Positions 5,677-14,604 of a stretch of DNA of 14,879 nt are shown piece by piece. The position numbers were made by a program, and so were the translations under genes. The notes under the pieces are model-generated. The model ran no database searches. It had not been told where the DNA came from and saw only the letters and a program-made list of their open reading frames with translations. Location of the stretch: positions 1-14,879 of the forward strand of contig DKIB01000096.1 in the NCBI GenBank assembly GCA_002454015.1, written 5' to 3'. The stretch's first letter is position 1. Each line of letters begins with the position of its first letter. The DNA is from Proteobacteria bacterium UBA6729. Lineage in GTDB: Bacteria > Pseudomonadota > Gammaproteobacteria > Porifericomitales > Porifericomitaceae.

Positions 5677-7647
5677 ATGGCCAGGATTATAGGCATTGAT
5701 TTGGGCACCACGAATTCTTGCGTTGCCGTGCTGGAAGGGGGTGCTGGTAGCACCCGGGTGATCGAAAACAGCGAGGGCGCACGCACGACCCCGTCGGTGG
5801 TTGCCTTTGCGGATAACGATGAGGTACTGGTCGGGCAAGCTGCCAAGCGACAGGCCGTCACCAATCCCAAGAACACGCTGTTTGCGGTGAAGCGCCTGAT
5901 TGGGCGGCGCTACGATGATGAGGTAGTGCAGCGTGATATGAAGATGGTGCCTTATACCATCGCCGCTGCCGACAATGGTGATGCGTGGGTGGAGGTCAAT
6001 GGCAAGCGCATGGCACCGCCGGAGATATCGGCGCGGGTGCTGATGAAGATGAAGCGGACCGCCGAGGAATATCTGGGTGAGAAGGTGGAGGCTGCCGTGA
6101 TCACGGTGCCGGCCTACTTTGGTGATTCGCAGCGGCAGGCCACCAAGGATGCCGGGCGCATTGCAGGCCTGGAGGTGAAGCGTATTATCAACGAGCCCAC
6201 GGCAGCCGCACTGGCCTACGGCATGGGTCGGCGGAACAAGGGCAAGGCGGACTCCAAGGTGGCGGTGTACGACCTGGGCGGCGGCACCTTTGATATCTCC
6301 ATCATTGAGATCGCCGATGTGGATGGTGAACAGCAGTTTGAGGTGCTGGCTACCGCGGGGGATACCTTTCTGGGCGGTGAGGATATCGATCTGCGCATCA
6401 TTGACTATCTGTGCACCGAGTTCAAGAACGAGCAAGGCATAGATCTGCGCAATGATCCACTTGCCATGCAGCGTCTCAAGGAGGCAGCCGAGAAGGCCAA
6501 GGTCGAACTGTCTTCCAACGTGCAGACCGACATCAATCTGCCCTATGTTACTGCGGATGCAATCGGGCCCAAGCACCTGAATGTGCGCTTGACCCGTGCC
6601 AAACTGGAGTCTCTGGTGGAGGATATTGTTGACAACACGCTGGAGCCCTGCAAGCGGGCGCTGCAGGATGCTGGTGTTACTGTCAGTGATATTGATGATG
6701 TGGTGCTGGTCGGGGGTCAGACCCGTATGCCACTGGTACGCGACAAGGTGGAAAAGTTCTTCGGCAGTGCCTCCCGGCACGATGTAAATCCGGATGAGGC
6801 GGTAGCGGTGGGGGCGGCCATTCAGGGCGGGGTGCTCGGCGATACAGTCAAGGATGTATTGTTGCTGGACGTGACCCCGCTGTCCCTTGGTATTGAAACC
6901 CTCGGGGCGGTGATGACCAAACTGATCGAGCGCAATACCACGATTCCGACCAACGCCAAGCAGGTGTTCTCAACGGCTGAGGATAACCAGCCTGCGGTAA
7001 CGGTGCGGGTGTTGCAGGGTGAGCGTACGCAGGCCGGGGACAACAACCTGCTCGGTAGTTTCGATCTGACAGATATCCCCCCGGCCCCCCGTGGTACCCC
7101 ACAGATCGAGGTGTCGTTTGATATGGATGCCAACGGCATCATGAGTGTCTCGGCCACGAACAAGCAGACCGGCAAGAAGCAATCCATCGTTATCAAGTCT
7201 TCCAGTGGTCTGGATGAGGCGCAGATCAGAAACATGGTGGAAGGTGCAGAGACCCACGCCGAAGAGGATCAGCGCATGCGTGAGTTGGTGCAACAGCGCA
7301 ATCATGCGGATGAACTGGTGTACTCGGTACAAAAGTCTGTGCGTGAACTCGGCGACAAGCTGCCGGAGGCGGAGCGCAAGCAGATTGAGGAGGCCATGGC
7401 AGCGGTTGAGGAAAAGAGCAAGGGCGATGATATGGCAGCGATCAAGGAGGTGGCGGGCAAACTCACTGAAGTAGCGGCCAGCCTGGCAGCACGGCTGGCG
7501 CAACACGGCGATGCGGCGGCACAGCCGACGGATGCGGCTGCCGCCCCGGGCGCAAATGGTGGTGCAGCAGGTGGCGAGGATGAGCATGTAGTGGATGCTG
7601 ATTTTGAGGAAGTTGAGGAAGAGAAAAACGATTCGCGGTCGGATTAA
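5677..7647 (+). CDS. dnaK: molecular chaperone DnaK (Hsp70)
   Basis: This 656-residue ATP-dependent chaperone is the core of the DnaK-DnaJ-GrpE cycle. Nucleotide-domain motifs are [11 protein letters not shown] (5-15), [11 protein letters not shown] (172-182), [10 protein letters not shown] (199-208) and LVGGQTRMP (344-352). The interdomain linker is [15 protein letters not shown] (393-407), followed by a beta-sandwich substrate domain, a helical lid, and an Ala/Gly-rich tail ending in an acidic stretch ([10 protein letters not shown]). I prefer the ATG at 5677, which gives the family-typical [10 protein letters not shown]. An ATG at 5671 adds two residues. GAGGAG (5662-5667) could serve either, at 9 or 3 bases. 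The usual VPAYFND reads VPAYFGD (N149G), and the beta-domain segment [15 protein letters not shown] differs from the common ANGILHVSAKDKATG. It is under an apparent sigma-32 promoter and is full length. Confidence 0.97.
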   Translation: MARIIGIDLGTTNSCVAVLEGGAGSTRVIENSEGARTTPSVVAFADNDEVLVGQAAKRQAVTNPKNTLFAVKRLIGRRYDDEVVQRDMKMVPYTIAAADNGDAWVEVNGKRMAPPEISARVLMKMKRTAEEYLGEKVEAAVITVPAYFGDSQRQATKDAGRIAGLEVKRIINEPTAAALAYGMGRRNKGKADSKVAVYDLGGGTFDISIIEIADVDGEQQFEVLATAGDTFLGGEDIDLRIIDYLCTEFKNEQGIDLRNDPLAMQRLKEAAEKAKVELSSNVQTDINLPYVTADAIGPKHLNVRLTRAKLESLVEDIVDNTLEPCKRALQDAGVTVSDIDDVVLVGGQTRMPLVRDKVEKFFGSASRHDVNPDEAVAVGAAIQGGVLGDTVKDVLLLDVTPLSLGIETLGAVMTKLIERNTTIPTNAKQVFSTAEDNQPAVTVRVLQGERTQAGDNNLLGSFDLTDIPPAPRGTPQIEVSFDMDANGIMSVSATNKQTGKKQSIVIKSSSGLDEAQIRNMVEGAETHAEEDQRMRELVQQRNHADELVYSVQKSVRELGDKLPEAERKQIEEAMAAVEEKSKGDDMAAIKEVAGKLTEVAASLAARLAQHGDAAAQPTDAAAAPGANGGAAGGEDEHVVDADFEEVEEEKNDSRSD

Positions 7648-7672
7648 TATGCTGCTTCCATTTATCCCCTGT

Positions 7673-7717
7673 CCCGGAGCGAGTCCCGCAGTGGTCCGGG
7701 TGGTACCAGACGCTGGT
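7673..7717 (+). promoter_or_regulatory. two hairpins in the dnaK-dnaJ intergenic region
   Basis: Hairpin I pairs CCCGGA (7673-7678) with TCCGGG (7695-7700). It is extended by GCG (7679-7681) with CGC (7687-7689) across a five-base bulge. Hairpin II pairs ACCAG (7705-7709) with CTGGT (7713-7717) around a three-base loop, ending 8 bases before the dnaJ ATG. Neither is followed by a U tract. They could stabilise the dnaK 3' end after processing or limit dnaJ translation (inference). Confidence 0.55.
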
Positions 7718-7725
7718 GTGCCTGG

Positions 7726-8874
7726 ATGAGCGGGGTGCAGAATTATTACGATACCCTCGGCGTTTCCCGTGGTGCGAACGGCGCTGAAATCAAGCAGGCT
7801 TATCGTCGTCTGGCGATGAAGCTGCACCCGGATCGGAACTCGGGAGATGCCCGATCTGCGGAGACCTTCAAGCAGGTAAAAGAGGCCTATGAGGTGCTGT
7901 CCGATGATCAAAAGCGGGCCATGTATGATCAGTTCGGTCACGAGGGTCTGGCGGCGGGCACCGGGCAAGCCGCCGGGCGCGCCCACGGCTTTACCGGGGA
8001 TGCGAATGATATCTTCGGGGACATCTTCTCTGATATCTTTGGTGGCGGTGGTAGCGGTGGTAGCGGTGACGTACGCACGCAGCGGCGGGGCAGCAATATA
8101 GACTATGAGATCCAGATAAGCCTTGCTGACAGTGCCACAGGTACCACTGTAAAACTGCGCATCCCGCGGCAGGTGCGGTGTGGTCAATGCAGCGGCAGTG
8201 GGGCAGGTCCGGGCAGTGCGCCAGTGCAATGCTCATACTGTGAGGGGGCCGGACAGGTGCGTCTGCAACAGGGCGTGTTCTCCATCCGGCAGTCCTGTCC
8301 GCATTGTCAGGGTAGTGGCCAGACCATATCCAATCCCTGCAAGAATTGCCGGGGCAGTGGGCGGATGCGTGAGTCCAGCCCGATGGAGGTGAAGATTCCT
8401 GCGGGTGTGGATGATGGGGATCGAGTGCGTTTGCAGAATGCCGGAGAGGCCTCGCGGGCGGGGGGTGGTCCGTCCGGCGATTTGTTTTTGCACATACGCA
8501 TCGCGCCGCATCCCATGTTTCAACGTGAGGGCCGGGATTTATATTGCGAGGTACCGATCAGCATCACCAATGCCGCACTCGGTGGTGATGTAGAGGTCCC
8601 AACCCTGGCAGGGCGTGTCAAGCTGCACATCAATTCGGGTACGCAATCCGGCCATGTGTATCGCCTGCGTGGCAAGGGAGTGCCCTCGGTGCGTGCCCGC
8701 TCCCCCGGTGATCTGCACTGCCGGGTGCGTGTAGAAACGCCGGTAAACCTGGGTAAGCGTCAGAAGGAATTGCTGACCGAACTCGGTGAGGGGATCGCCG
8801 ACAAGAAACACAGTCCCATGCACAGCAACTGGCTGGGTCGTGTAAAAAAATTCTTCAACGGGTTGCACTCTTGA
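7726..8874 (+). CDS. dnaJ: cochaperone DnaJ (Hsp40, type I)
   Basis: This 382-residue cochaperone delivers clients to DnaK and stimulates its ATPase. The J domain occupies residues 5-71 with the essential HPD at 34-36. A Gly/Phe-rich region follows (about 74-115; DIFGDIFSDIFGGGGSGGSG). The zinc-binding domain has four CxxCxGxG repeats starting at C152, C169, C191 and C205, all cysteines present. C-terminal client-binding domains span about 216-345, with family wording such as GRDLYCEVPIS. Type I architecture separates it from CbpA, which lacks zinc fingers. The ATG at 7726 has no strong Shine-Dalgarno and lies just after a hairpin. A GTG at 7735 would remove three residues. It is 78 bases after dnaK and 13 before dapB, so it is probably transcribed with both. 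Confidence 0.96.
   Translation: MSGVQNYYDTLGVSRGANGAEIKQAYRRLAMKLHPDRNSGDARSAETFKQVKEAYEVLSDDQKRAMYDQFGHEGLAAGTGQAAGRAHGFTGDANDIFGDIFSDIFGGGGSGGSGDVRTQRRGSNIDYEIQISLADSATGTTVKLRIPRQVRCGQCSGSGAGPGSAPVQCSYCEGAGQVRLQQGVFSIRQSCPHCQGSGQTISNPCKNCRGSGRMRESSPMEVKIPAGVDDGDRVRLQNAGEASRAGGGPSGDLFLHIRIAPHPMFQREGRDLYCEVPISITNAALGGDVEVPTLAGRVKLHINSGTQSGHVYRLRGKGVPSVRARSPGDLHCRVRVETPVNLGKRQKELLTELGEGIADKKHSPMHSNWLGRVKKFFNGLHS
8041..8067 (+). repeat. 9-base glycine-codon repeat in dnaJ
   Basis: Three in-frame 9-base units (GGTGGCGGT, then GGTAGCGGT twice) encode GGGGSGGSG at the end of the Gly/Phe linker. This low-complexity stretch is prone to slippage and is expected to vary in length between relatives. 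Confidence 0.75.
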
Positions 8875-8887
8875 GGGACAGGGTGTC

Positions 8888-9694
8888 GTGATCCGCATCG
8901 CTGTCAGTGGGGCGGGGGGGCGTATGGGGCGCAGCGTGGTGGTGGCCTGCCATGCCGATCCGGGTGTTACTGTAGCGGCGGCACTGGAACAGGTCGGGGC
9001 GGTTGGTCTCGGCACGGACGCAGGGGAGGTGGCCGGCATCGGTGCCATAGGTGTGCCGATCTGCGCCACGCTGGAACCGCTTGCTGCACCACCGGATGTG
9101 CTGATTGACTTCAGCAGTGCACAGGGCACCCTGGAGCGCGTACAGCAGTGTAGTCAGGCGGGCCTGCGCATGGTGATCGGCACCACCGGTCTGGATGCGG
9201 CGGCACAGGCAGAGGTGCGTCAGGCTGCCACCCGGATAGCGGTGGTCATGGCTCCCAACATGAGTGTGGGTATCAACCTGATGTTTGCCTTGACCGGGCA
9301 GGGTGCCCGCACCTTGCAGCAGGCCGACGTAGAGATCCTGGATACACATCATGCTGCCAAGCGTGATGCCCCGTCCGGCACGGCACTGGAACTCGGTCGG
9401 ATCGTGCGTGAGGAGCGGACTGCACCCGCGGATGATGTCTACGGTCGCCGGGGCGGTGTCCGCGAGGCAGGCAGTATAGGTTATGCCTCACTACGGGCAG
9501 CCGATGTTATCGGTGAACACACGGTCATGTTTGCATGGGCCGGTGAGCGACTGGAACTGATACATCGCGCCACGGATCGCATGGCCTTTGCCGATGGTGC
9601 GGTGCGTGCTGTCCACTGGGTTATGCAGCATGACTCCGGCCTGTACGACATGCAGGATGTGCTGGGCCTGCGGTCAATAAGCAACCGTGCATAG
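8888..9694 (+). CDS. dapB: 4-hydroxy-tetrahydrodipicolinate reductase DapB
   Basis: This 268-residue cytoplasmic enzyme reduces hydroxy-tetrahydrodipicolinate with NAD(P)H in the diaminopimelate/lysine pathway, which supplies peptidoglycan. Motifs are the nucleotide loop GAGGRMG (8-14), DFSS (74-77), GTTGLD (98-103), APNMSVGIN (122-130), and catalytic/substrate block DTHHAAKRDAPSGTA (152-166) with H154, H155 and K158. The C-terminal ERLELIHRATDR block is also typical. The length is normal for the family. It starts with GTG at 8888, the only suitable start, with GAGGGACAGGG (8874-8884) upstream. It lies 13 bases after dnaJ, and its last 8 bases overlap the start of carA. This position matches the dnaJ-dapB-carAB order of pseudomonads. 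Confidence 0.95.
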   Translation: MIRIAVSGAGGRMGRSVVVACHADPGVTVAAALEQVGAVGLGTDAGEVAGIGAIGVPICATLEPLAAPPDVLIDFSSAQGTLERVQQCSQAGLRMVIGTTGLDAAAQAEVRQAATRIAVVMAPNMSVGINLMFALTGQGARTLQQADVEILDTHHAAKRDAPSGTALELGRIVREERTAPADDVYGRRGGVREAGSIGYASLRAADVIGEHTVMFAWAGERLELIHRATDRMAFADGAVRAVHWVMQHDSGLYDMQDVLGLRSISNRA

Positions 9695-10847
9695 TGCAGC
9701 CACTTCCTGTCCAGCGCTGTTGGCCCTGGAGGATGGTAGCGTGTACCACGGTCAGGGCATCGGTGCGGTGGGGCGTGTGGTCGGTGAACTGGTGTTTAAC
9801 ACGGCGGCATCCGGCTATCAGGAGATCCTGACCGATCCATCCTACCAACAGCAGCTGGTGGTGTTTACCCAGCCGCATATCGGCAATACTGGCACGAACC
9901 CGGAAGATGAGGAATCTGCGCGTGTGCAGGTAGCGGGGCTGGCTGTGCATGCGCTGTGTACTGAACCGAGTAACTGGCGTAGCCAGGAGTCGCTGGATCA
10001 CTACCTGCAACGTCAGGGGGTGCCCGGCATTGCTGCGGTGGATACCCGCGCCCTGACCAGCAAACTGCGAGAGCAGGGGGCGCTGCGGGGCTGTCTGTGT
10101 TCCGGTACTGATGATACGGCAGAACTTGCCATACAGGCGGCGCGTGACTGGTCCGGATTGGCGGGCCGTGATCTGGCCTCGGCGAGCAGCACCCGTGCAT
10201 CCTATGACTGGATCAACGGTATGGTCGGTCCCGGTGCAGATGATATTCCGGCACCCACCACTGCGGGCTGCCGTGTGTATGTATATGATTTTGGTGTCAA
10301 GCGTAGCATCCTGCGGCTGCTGGTACAACTGGGCTGTCGGCTTACCGTAGTCCCGGCTGACACACCGGCTGCCGACATTCTGGCCGCGCCAGGCATAGAA
10401 GGGATCTTCCTGTCCAACGGCCCCGGTGACCCGGCGGCCTGCACGGGGATTATCAACGAGGTCAGCAAACTGTGTGATTCCGGGGTGCCGGTGTTGGGGA
10501 TTTGTCTGGGACATCAGCTGCTGGCACTGGCCATGGGTGCACGCACCGTAAAAATGAAATTCGGCCATCATGGTGCCAATCACCCGGTGCAGGACATCGC
10601 CTCCGGGCGCGTGTTTATTACCAGTCAGAATCATGGCTTTGCCGTGGCAGAGTCCAGTCTCAACGCTGAACTGTGCATGACCCACCGTTCGCTGTTTGAT
10701 GGCAGCCTGCAAGGCATACAACATGCCCATCTGCCAGTCTTCGGCTTTCAGGGACATCCAGAGGCCAGTCCGGGTCCGCATGATGTGCGCGAGTTGTTTA
10801 CACAGCGCTTTATAGTGCCGATGCAGGCACGGCGTACTATGGGCTGA
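9687..10847 (+). CDS. carA: carbamoyl-phosphate synthase small (glutaminase) subunit CarA
   Basis: This 386-residue subunit hydrolyses glutamine and channels ammonia to CarB. The N-terminal domain (about 9-150) begins [14 protein letters not shown], as is usual. The class I glutamine amidotransferase domain spans about 195-380 with [10 protein letters not shown] (243-252), nucleophile elbow GICLGHQ (271-277, C273), [10 protein letters not shown] (292-301), SQNHGF (313-318) and [10 protein letters not shown] (354-363, with H357 and E359), so the Cys-His-Glu triad is complete. The GTG at 9687 is the only start codon before the conserved region and overlaps dapB by 8 bases, implying translational coupling. 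Its Shine-Dalgarno is weak. It ends 4 bases before carB. I saw no ArgR- or pyrimidine-type control site directly upstream. Confidence 0.95.
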   Translation: MHSAATSCPALLALEDGSVYHGQGIGAVGRVVGELVFNTAASGYQEILTDPSYQQQLVVFTQPHIGNTGTNPEDEESARVQVAGLAVHALCTEPSNWRSQESLDHYLQRQGVPGIAAVDTRALTSKLREQGALRGCLCSGTDDTAELAIQAARDWSGLAGRDLASASSTRASYDWINGMVGPGADDIPAPTTAGCRVYVYDFGVKRSILRLLVQLGCRLTVVPADTPAADILAAPGIEGIFLSNGPGDPAACTGIINEVSKLCDSGVPVLGICLGHQLLALAMGARTVKMKFGHHGANHPVQDIASGRVFITSQNHGFAVAESSLNAELCMTHRSLFDGSLQGIQHAHLPVFGFQGHPEASPGPHDVRELFTQRFIVPMQARRTMG

Positions 10848-10851
10848 GATC

Positions 10852-13800
10852 ATGCCACGCCGTACCGACATTGAGACCATCCTGATCCTGGGTGCGGGGC
10901 CGATTACTATCGGTCAGGCCTGCGAGTTTGATTACTCGGGTAGTCAGGCCTGCCGTGCACTGCGCGAGGAAGGTTACCGCGTGGTACTGGTTAACTCCAA
11001 CCCGGCGACCATCATGACGGATCCGGAGATGGCCGATGCCACCTATATAGAACCGTTGCGCTGGCAGGTTGTGGCTGAAATCATTCGCAAGGAAAAACCG
11101 GATGCCCTGCTGCCGACCATGGGCGGACAGACCGCGCTCAACGTCACCATGCAGCTGGATGAGCACGGCGTGTTGCAAAAGCATGGCGTGCAGCTTATCG
11201 GTGCCTCACGCCAGGCCATAGCCCGTGCGGAGGATCGTGGTTTGTTCGGTGAGGCCATGCGCCGCATTGGTCTGGATATGCCTCACGCACTGGTCACCAG
11301 CAGCCTTGATGAAGCGCGGCTGATCCGCCGGGAGCTGGGGTACCCGGTGATCCTCAGGCCCTCCTTTACCCTGGGTGGTGGTGGCAGTGGGGTCGCTTGC
11401 AACAATCAGGAGTTTGATGAGTTGTGCACACAGGCCCTGCGGGCCTCGCCTTCGCATCAGGTATTGCTCGAAGAGCCCGTGCTGGGCTGGAAGGAGTTTG
11501 AACTGGAGGTGGTGCGCGATTGTCAGGATAACTGTATCATCGTTTGCTCTATTGAAAACATGGACCCGATGGGCATCCATACCGGCGACTCGATCACGGT
11601 GGCCCCGGCGCAAACCCTGACAGACAAGGAATATCAGTGTATGCGTAATGCGGCGGTCGCAATCCTGCGCGAGGTCGGCGTGGATACCGGAGGCTCCAAT
11701 GTGCAGTTTGCGGTCAATCCGGAAACAGGCCGCATGGTGGTCATAGAGATGAACCCGCGGGTTTCCCGTTCTTCCTCACTGGCCTCCAAGGCAACCGGCT
11801 TTCCTATTGCACGGGTGGCTGCAAAATTGGCCGTGGGTTACACGCTGGATGAACTGGCCAATGAAATCACTGGCGGTGCCATGCCTGCCAGTTTTGAACC
11901 CATGATCGATTACGTGGTTACCAAAATGCCGCGCTTCGACTTCGAAAAATTTGATGTTGGGGATCATGGGCAGGGCCTGGATGATCGCCTTACCACGCAA
12001 ATGAAATCCGTGGGTGAGGTGATGGCCATTGGACGCACCTTCCAGGAATCCCTGCAGAAGGCACTGCGCAGCCTGGAGGATGGCGGTTTTGGTCTGGAAG
12101 AGCAGCTGAGTCCGGATGAGCCGGACAGCATGGAACGCCTGCGCGGTGAACTGCGGGTGGCACGGTCGCGGCGCTTGTGGTATGTGGCCGATGCCTTTCG
12201 GCATGGCATGAGCATCGCCGACATCCACGAATGCAGTCGCATTGACCCATGGTTCCTGCGGCAGATACAGGCGCTGGTGCAGGTTGAGTCAGAACTGCGT
12301 GGCACCAGCATAGCGGCGCTGGATGCCACCCGATTGCGTACCCTCAAGCGCCAGGGATTCTCTGACCATCGCCTGGCGGCCCTGCTCAACAGCGATGAAG
12401 CAACCGTGCGTGCCTTGCGTGAACGTCACGACGTGTACCCGGCATACAAACGGGTTGACTCCTGTGCGGCGGAGTTTGCCACGCCCACAGCCTACATGTA
12501 CTCCAGCTACGATCAGGAATCGGAGGCCCTGCCCGGCAAGCATCGCAAGGTGATGATACTCGGCAGCGGTCCCAACCGTATTGGTCAGGGTATAGAGTTT
12601 GATTATTGCTGTGTGCACGCCGCACAGGCACTGCGTGCAGAGTCCTGGGAGATTATCATGGTCAACTGTAACCCGGAGACCGTTTCTACCGACTACGATG
12701 TTTCTGACCGACTCTACTTTGAGCCCCTTACCCTGGAAGATGTGCTGGCCATTGCCCGTCTGGAACGTCCGGACGGCACCATCGTACAGTTTGGCGGGCA
12801 AACCCCGCTGGGTCTGGCACGCGGGCTTGAAGAGCACGGCGTAAAACTGATCGGCACCACGCCTGAGGCCATCGATCTGGCGGAGGATCGTGAGCGTTTC
12901 AAGGGCCTGTTGAACAAACTCGGCCTGCAACAGCCGGATAATGCGACCACACAAAGCCTGGCAGAGGCCCGATCGCTGGCACGGGCACTGGGCTATCCAC
13001 TGGTGCTGCGTCCCTCCTATGTGCTGGGGGGTCGCGCCATGGAGATCGTCTACAACGAAGCCGATCTGGAACGCTACTTCCATACCGCCCTGCGTTACGC
13101 CAAACAGGCTCCCATATTGCTGGATCGATTCCTGGAGAACGCCATTGAAGTAGATGTGGATGCCGTCAGTGATGGCAAGGAAGTGTTTATCGGCGGCATC
13201 ATGGAGCACATCGAGCAGGCGGGCATACACTCCGGCGATTCCGCGTGCTGCATGCCACCCCAATCACTGTCCGGGGCCGTGCAGGCCCGATTGGCCGAGC
13301 AGGTCTGCAAGCTGGCTGCAGCGATGCATGTAGTCGGCCTGATGAATGTGCAATTCGCTGTGCAGGGCGAGCATATCTACGTACTTGAAGTGAATCCACG
13401 GGCATCACGCAGTATCCCCTATGTCTCCAAGGCTACCGGTATACCCCTGGCGCGTGTGGCGGCGCGCTGCATGATCGGACGCAGCCTGCGTGAACAGGGC
13501 TACAGTCCCAGACCATTCAAACTATCCCACTATGCGGTAAAAGAAGCCGTGTTTCCCTTTGATCGACTGCCCGGTGTGGATCTCTTGCTGGGCCCGGAAA
13601 TGAAGTCTACCGGAGAAGTCATGGGGATGGGAGCCGATTTCGGTGAAGCCTTCTACAAGGCTGCCTGTGCCGTGCATATGCACTTGCCTCGCGAAGGCCT
13701 GGTGTTTATCAGCGTAAAGGATGCCGACAAGGCGGCGGTCTGCGCCACCGCCGCCGCACTGCTGGAGCTGGGCTTCACCCTCTGTGCTACCCATGGCACC

Positions 13801-14106
13801 GCCGCCGCACTGTCGGCGCGAGGTCTGGAATGCACCCGCGTCAACAAGGTGCTGGAAGGACAGCCCCACATTGTAGATATGCTGGTCGACGGGGCCATCG
13901 ACTTCATCATCAACACCACAACAGGCCGCCAGGCCATTCGGGAGTCCTACAGCATCCGGCGTACCGCCTTGCAGCGCAATGTCTTCTACGTCACCACCCT
14001 GGCCGGGGCGGCGGCCGCCGTCCGCGCCCTGCAATACAAAGACAGTGGCAATGTGCTATCATTACAGGACAGATTTGCCGACCGGACAATTGCACGGACA
14101 GCCTGA
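10852..14106 (+). CDS. carB: carbamoyl-phosphate synthase large subunit CarB
   Basis: This 1084-residue ATP-dependent subunit makes carbamoyl phosphate from bicarbonate, ammonia and two ATP, for arginine and pyrimidine synthesis. It is slightly longer than E. coli CarB (1073). Two duplicated ATP-grasp halves are visible. The first begins [20 protein letters not shown] and contains [20 protein letters not shown]. The second begins [20 protein letters not shown] and contains [20 protein letters not shown]. An oligomerisation domain lies between them, about residues 400-555. The C-terminal MGS-like allosteric domain (about 940-1084) keeps [16 protein letters not shown] and [10 protein letters not shown], the blocks used for UMP and ornithine/IMP control in E. 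coli (family knowledge). It starts 4 bases after carA, and its stop TGA shares one base with the greA ATG (TGATG). Confidence 0.97.
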   Translation: MPRRTDIETILILGAGPITIGQACEFDYSGSQACRALREEGYRVVLVNSNPATIMTDPEMADATYIEPLRWQVVAEIIRKEKPDALLPTMGGQTALNVTMQLDEHGVLQKHGVQLIGASRQAIARAEDRGLFGEAMRRIGLDMPHALVTSSLDEARLIRRELGYPVILRPSFTLGGGGSGVACNNQEFDELCTQALRASPSHQVLLEEPVLGWKEFELEVVRDCQDNCIIVCSIENMDPMGIHTGDSITVAPAQTLTDKEYQCMRNAAVAILREVGVDTGGSNVQFAVNPETGRMVVIEMNPRVSRSSSLASKATGFPIARVAAKLAVGYTLDELANEITGGAMPASFEPMIDYVVTKMPRFDFEKFDVGDHGQGLDDRLTTQMKSVGEVMAIGRTFQESLQKALRSLEDGGFGLEEQLSPDEPDSMERLRGELRVARSRRLWYVADAFRHGMSIADIHECSRIDPWFLRQIQALVQVESELRGTSIAALDATRLRTLKRQGFSDHRLAALLNSDEATVRALRERHDVYPAYKRVDSCAAEFATPTAYMYSSYDQESEALPGKHRKVMILGSGPNRIGQGIEFDYCCVHAAQALRAESWEIIMVNCNPETVSTDYDVSDRLYFEPLTLEDVLAIARLERPDGTIVQFGGQTPLGLARGLEEHGVKLIGTTPEAIDLAEDRERFKGLLNKLGLQQPDNATTQSLAEARSLARALGYPLVLRPSYVLGGRAMEIVYNEADLERYFHTALRYAKQAPILLDRFLENAIEVDVDAVSDGKEVFIGGIMEHIEQAGIHSGDSACCMPPQSLSGAVQARLAEQVCKLAAAMHVVGLMNVQFAVQGEHIYVLEVNPRASRSIPYVSKATGIPLARVAARCMIGRSLREQGYSPRPFKLSHYAVKEAVFPFDRLPGVDLLLGPEMKSTGEVMGMGADFGEAFYKAACAVHMHLPREGLVFISVKDADKAAVCATAAALLELGFTLCATHGTAAALSARGLECTRVNKVLEGQPHIVDMLVDGAIDFIINTTTGRQAIRESYSIRRTALQRNVFYVTTLAGAAAAVRALQYKDSGNVLSLQDRFADRTIARTA

Positions 14107-14585
14107 TGAAACCAACACCAATCACCGCAGGGGGTGCCAGGCGGCTACGCGAGGAGCTGGACCAGCTCAAGCGCGTAGAGCGCCCGCGCATCACCAGAGC
14201 TGTTGCCGAGGCCCGTGCCCACGGTGACCTGAAAGAGAATGCTGAATACCATGCAGCACGCGAAGAGCAGAGCTTTCTGGAAGGTCGCATCGCCATGCTG
14301 GAGACTGCCCTCGCTACCGCCCGCATCATTGATGCCGCCAGCGTGGAGGCAGCAGGCCGCGTCATATTCGGTAGCACCGTAGAACTTGAACAACTTGAAG
14401 AGGGCCACCGCATGCACTTCCAGATCGTGGGCGAGGTAGAGGCCGACATCTCCGCAGGCCGCCTGTCACTCACCTCCCCCATCGCCAAGGCTATCATCAG
14501 CCACGAGGAGGGTGACACCGTAGAGGTGAAGGCCCCCAACGGCACTACCACCTACGAAATCATCTCTATCCACTACGGCTCCTGA
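14106..14585 (+). CDS. greA: transcription elongation factor GreA
   Basis: This 159-residue factor enters the RNA polymerase secondary channel and stimulates cleavage of backtracked RNA. The N-terminal coiled coil (about 8-75) carries the tip [16 protein letters not shown] (40-55) with the acidic pair D41 and E44. The C-terminal FKBP-like domain (about 80-158) includes GSTVEL (89-94) and the SPIAKAI (124-130) and EEGDTVEV (134-141) segments. The length equals the usual 158 residues. GreA is favoured over GreB by this size, wording and location after carB. The ATG at 14106 overlaps the carB stop by one base. The reading frame is open further upstream, inside carB, but that extension shows no GreA similarity. 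No terminator-like hairpin was seen in the 19 bases after it. Confidence 0.95.
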   Translation: MKPTPITAGGARRLREELDQLKRVERPRITRAVAEARAHGDLKENAEYHAAREEQSFLEGRIAMLETALATARIIDAASVEAAGRVIFGSTVELEQLEEGHRMHFQIVGEVEADISAGRLSLTSPIAKAIISHEEGDTVEVKAPNGTTTYEIISIHYGS

Positions 14586-14604
14586 ATACATCTGGTGCCC
14601 TGAC

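Noticed and set aside
5656..8229. Long antisense open frames opposite dnaK and dnaJ (5656-6780 and 6970-8229)
   Set aside because: They mirror the codon pattern of highly conserved genes and show no domain, no ribosome-binding site and no credible promoter.
9621..10880. Antisense open frame opposite carA (419 codons)
   Set aside because: It covers carA exactly, the composition is low-quality, and carA has a complete catalytic triad. It was judged a shadow frame.
12289..13263. Antisense open frame opposite carB (324 codons)
   Set aside because: It lies opposite the second ATP-grasp half of carB. The translation resembles no family I know and there is no start context.
13830..14105. Upstream in-frame extension of greA as an N-terminal fusion domain
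   Set aside because: The extension lies inside the conserved carB MGS domain in another frame. The GreA homology begins exactly at the ATG at 14106, overlapping the carB stop.
14040..14105. Possible internal promoter for greA (TATCAT near 14057)
   Set aside because: No -35 at suitable spacing was found, and the string is within conserved carB coding sequence, so chance is the simpler explanation.
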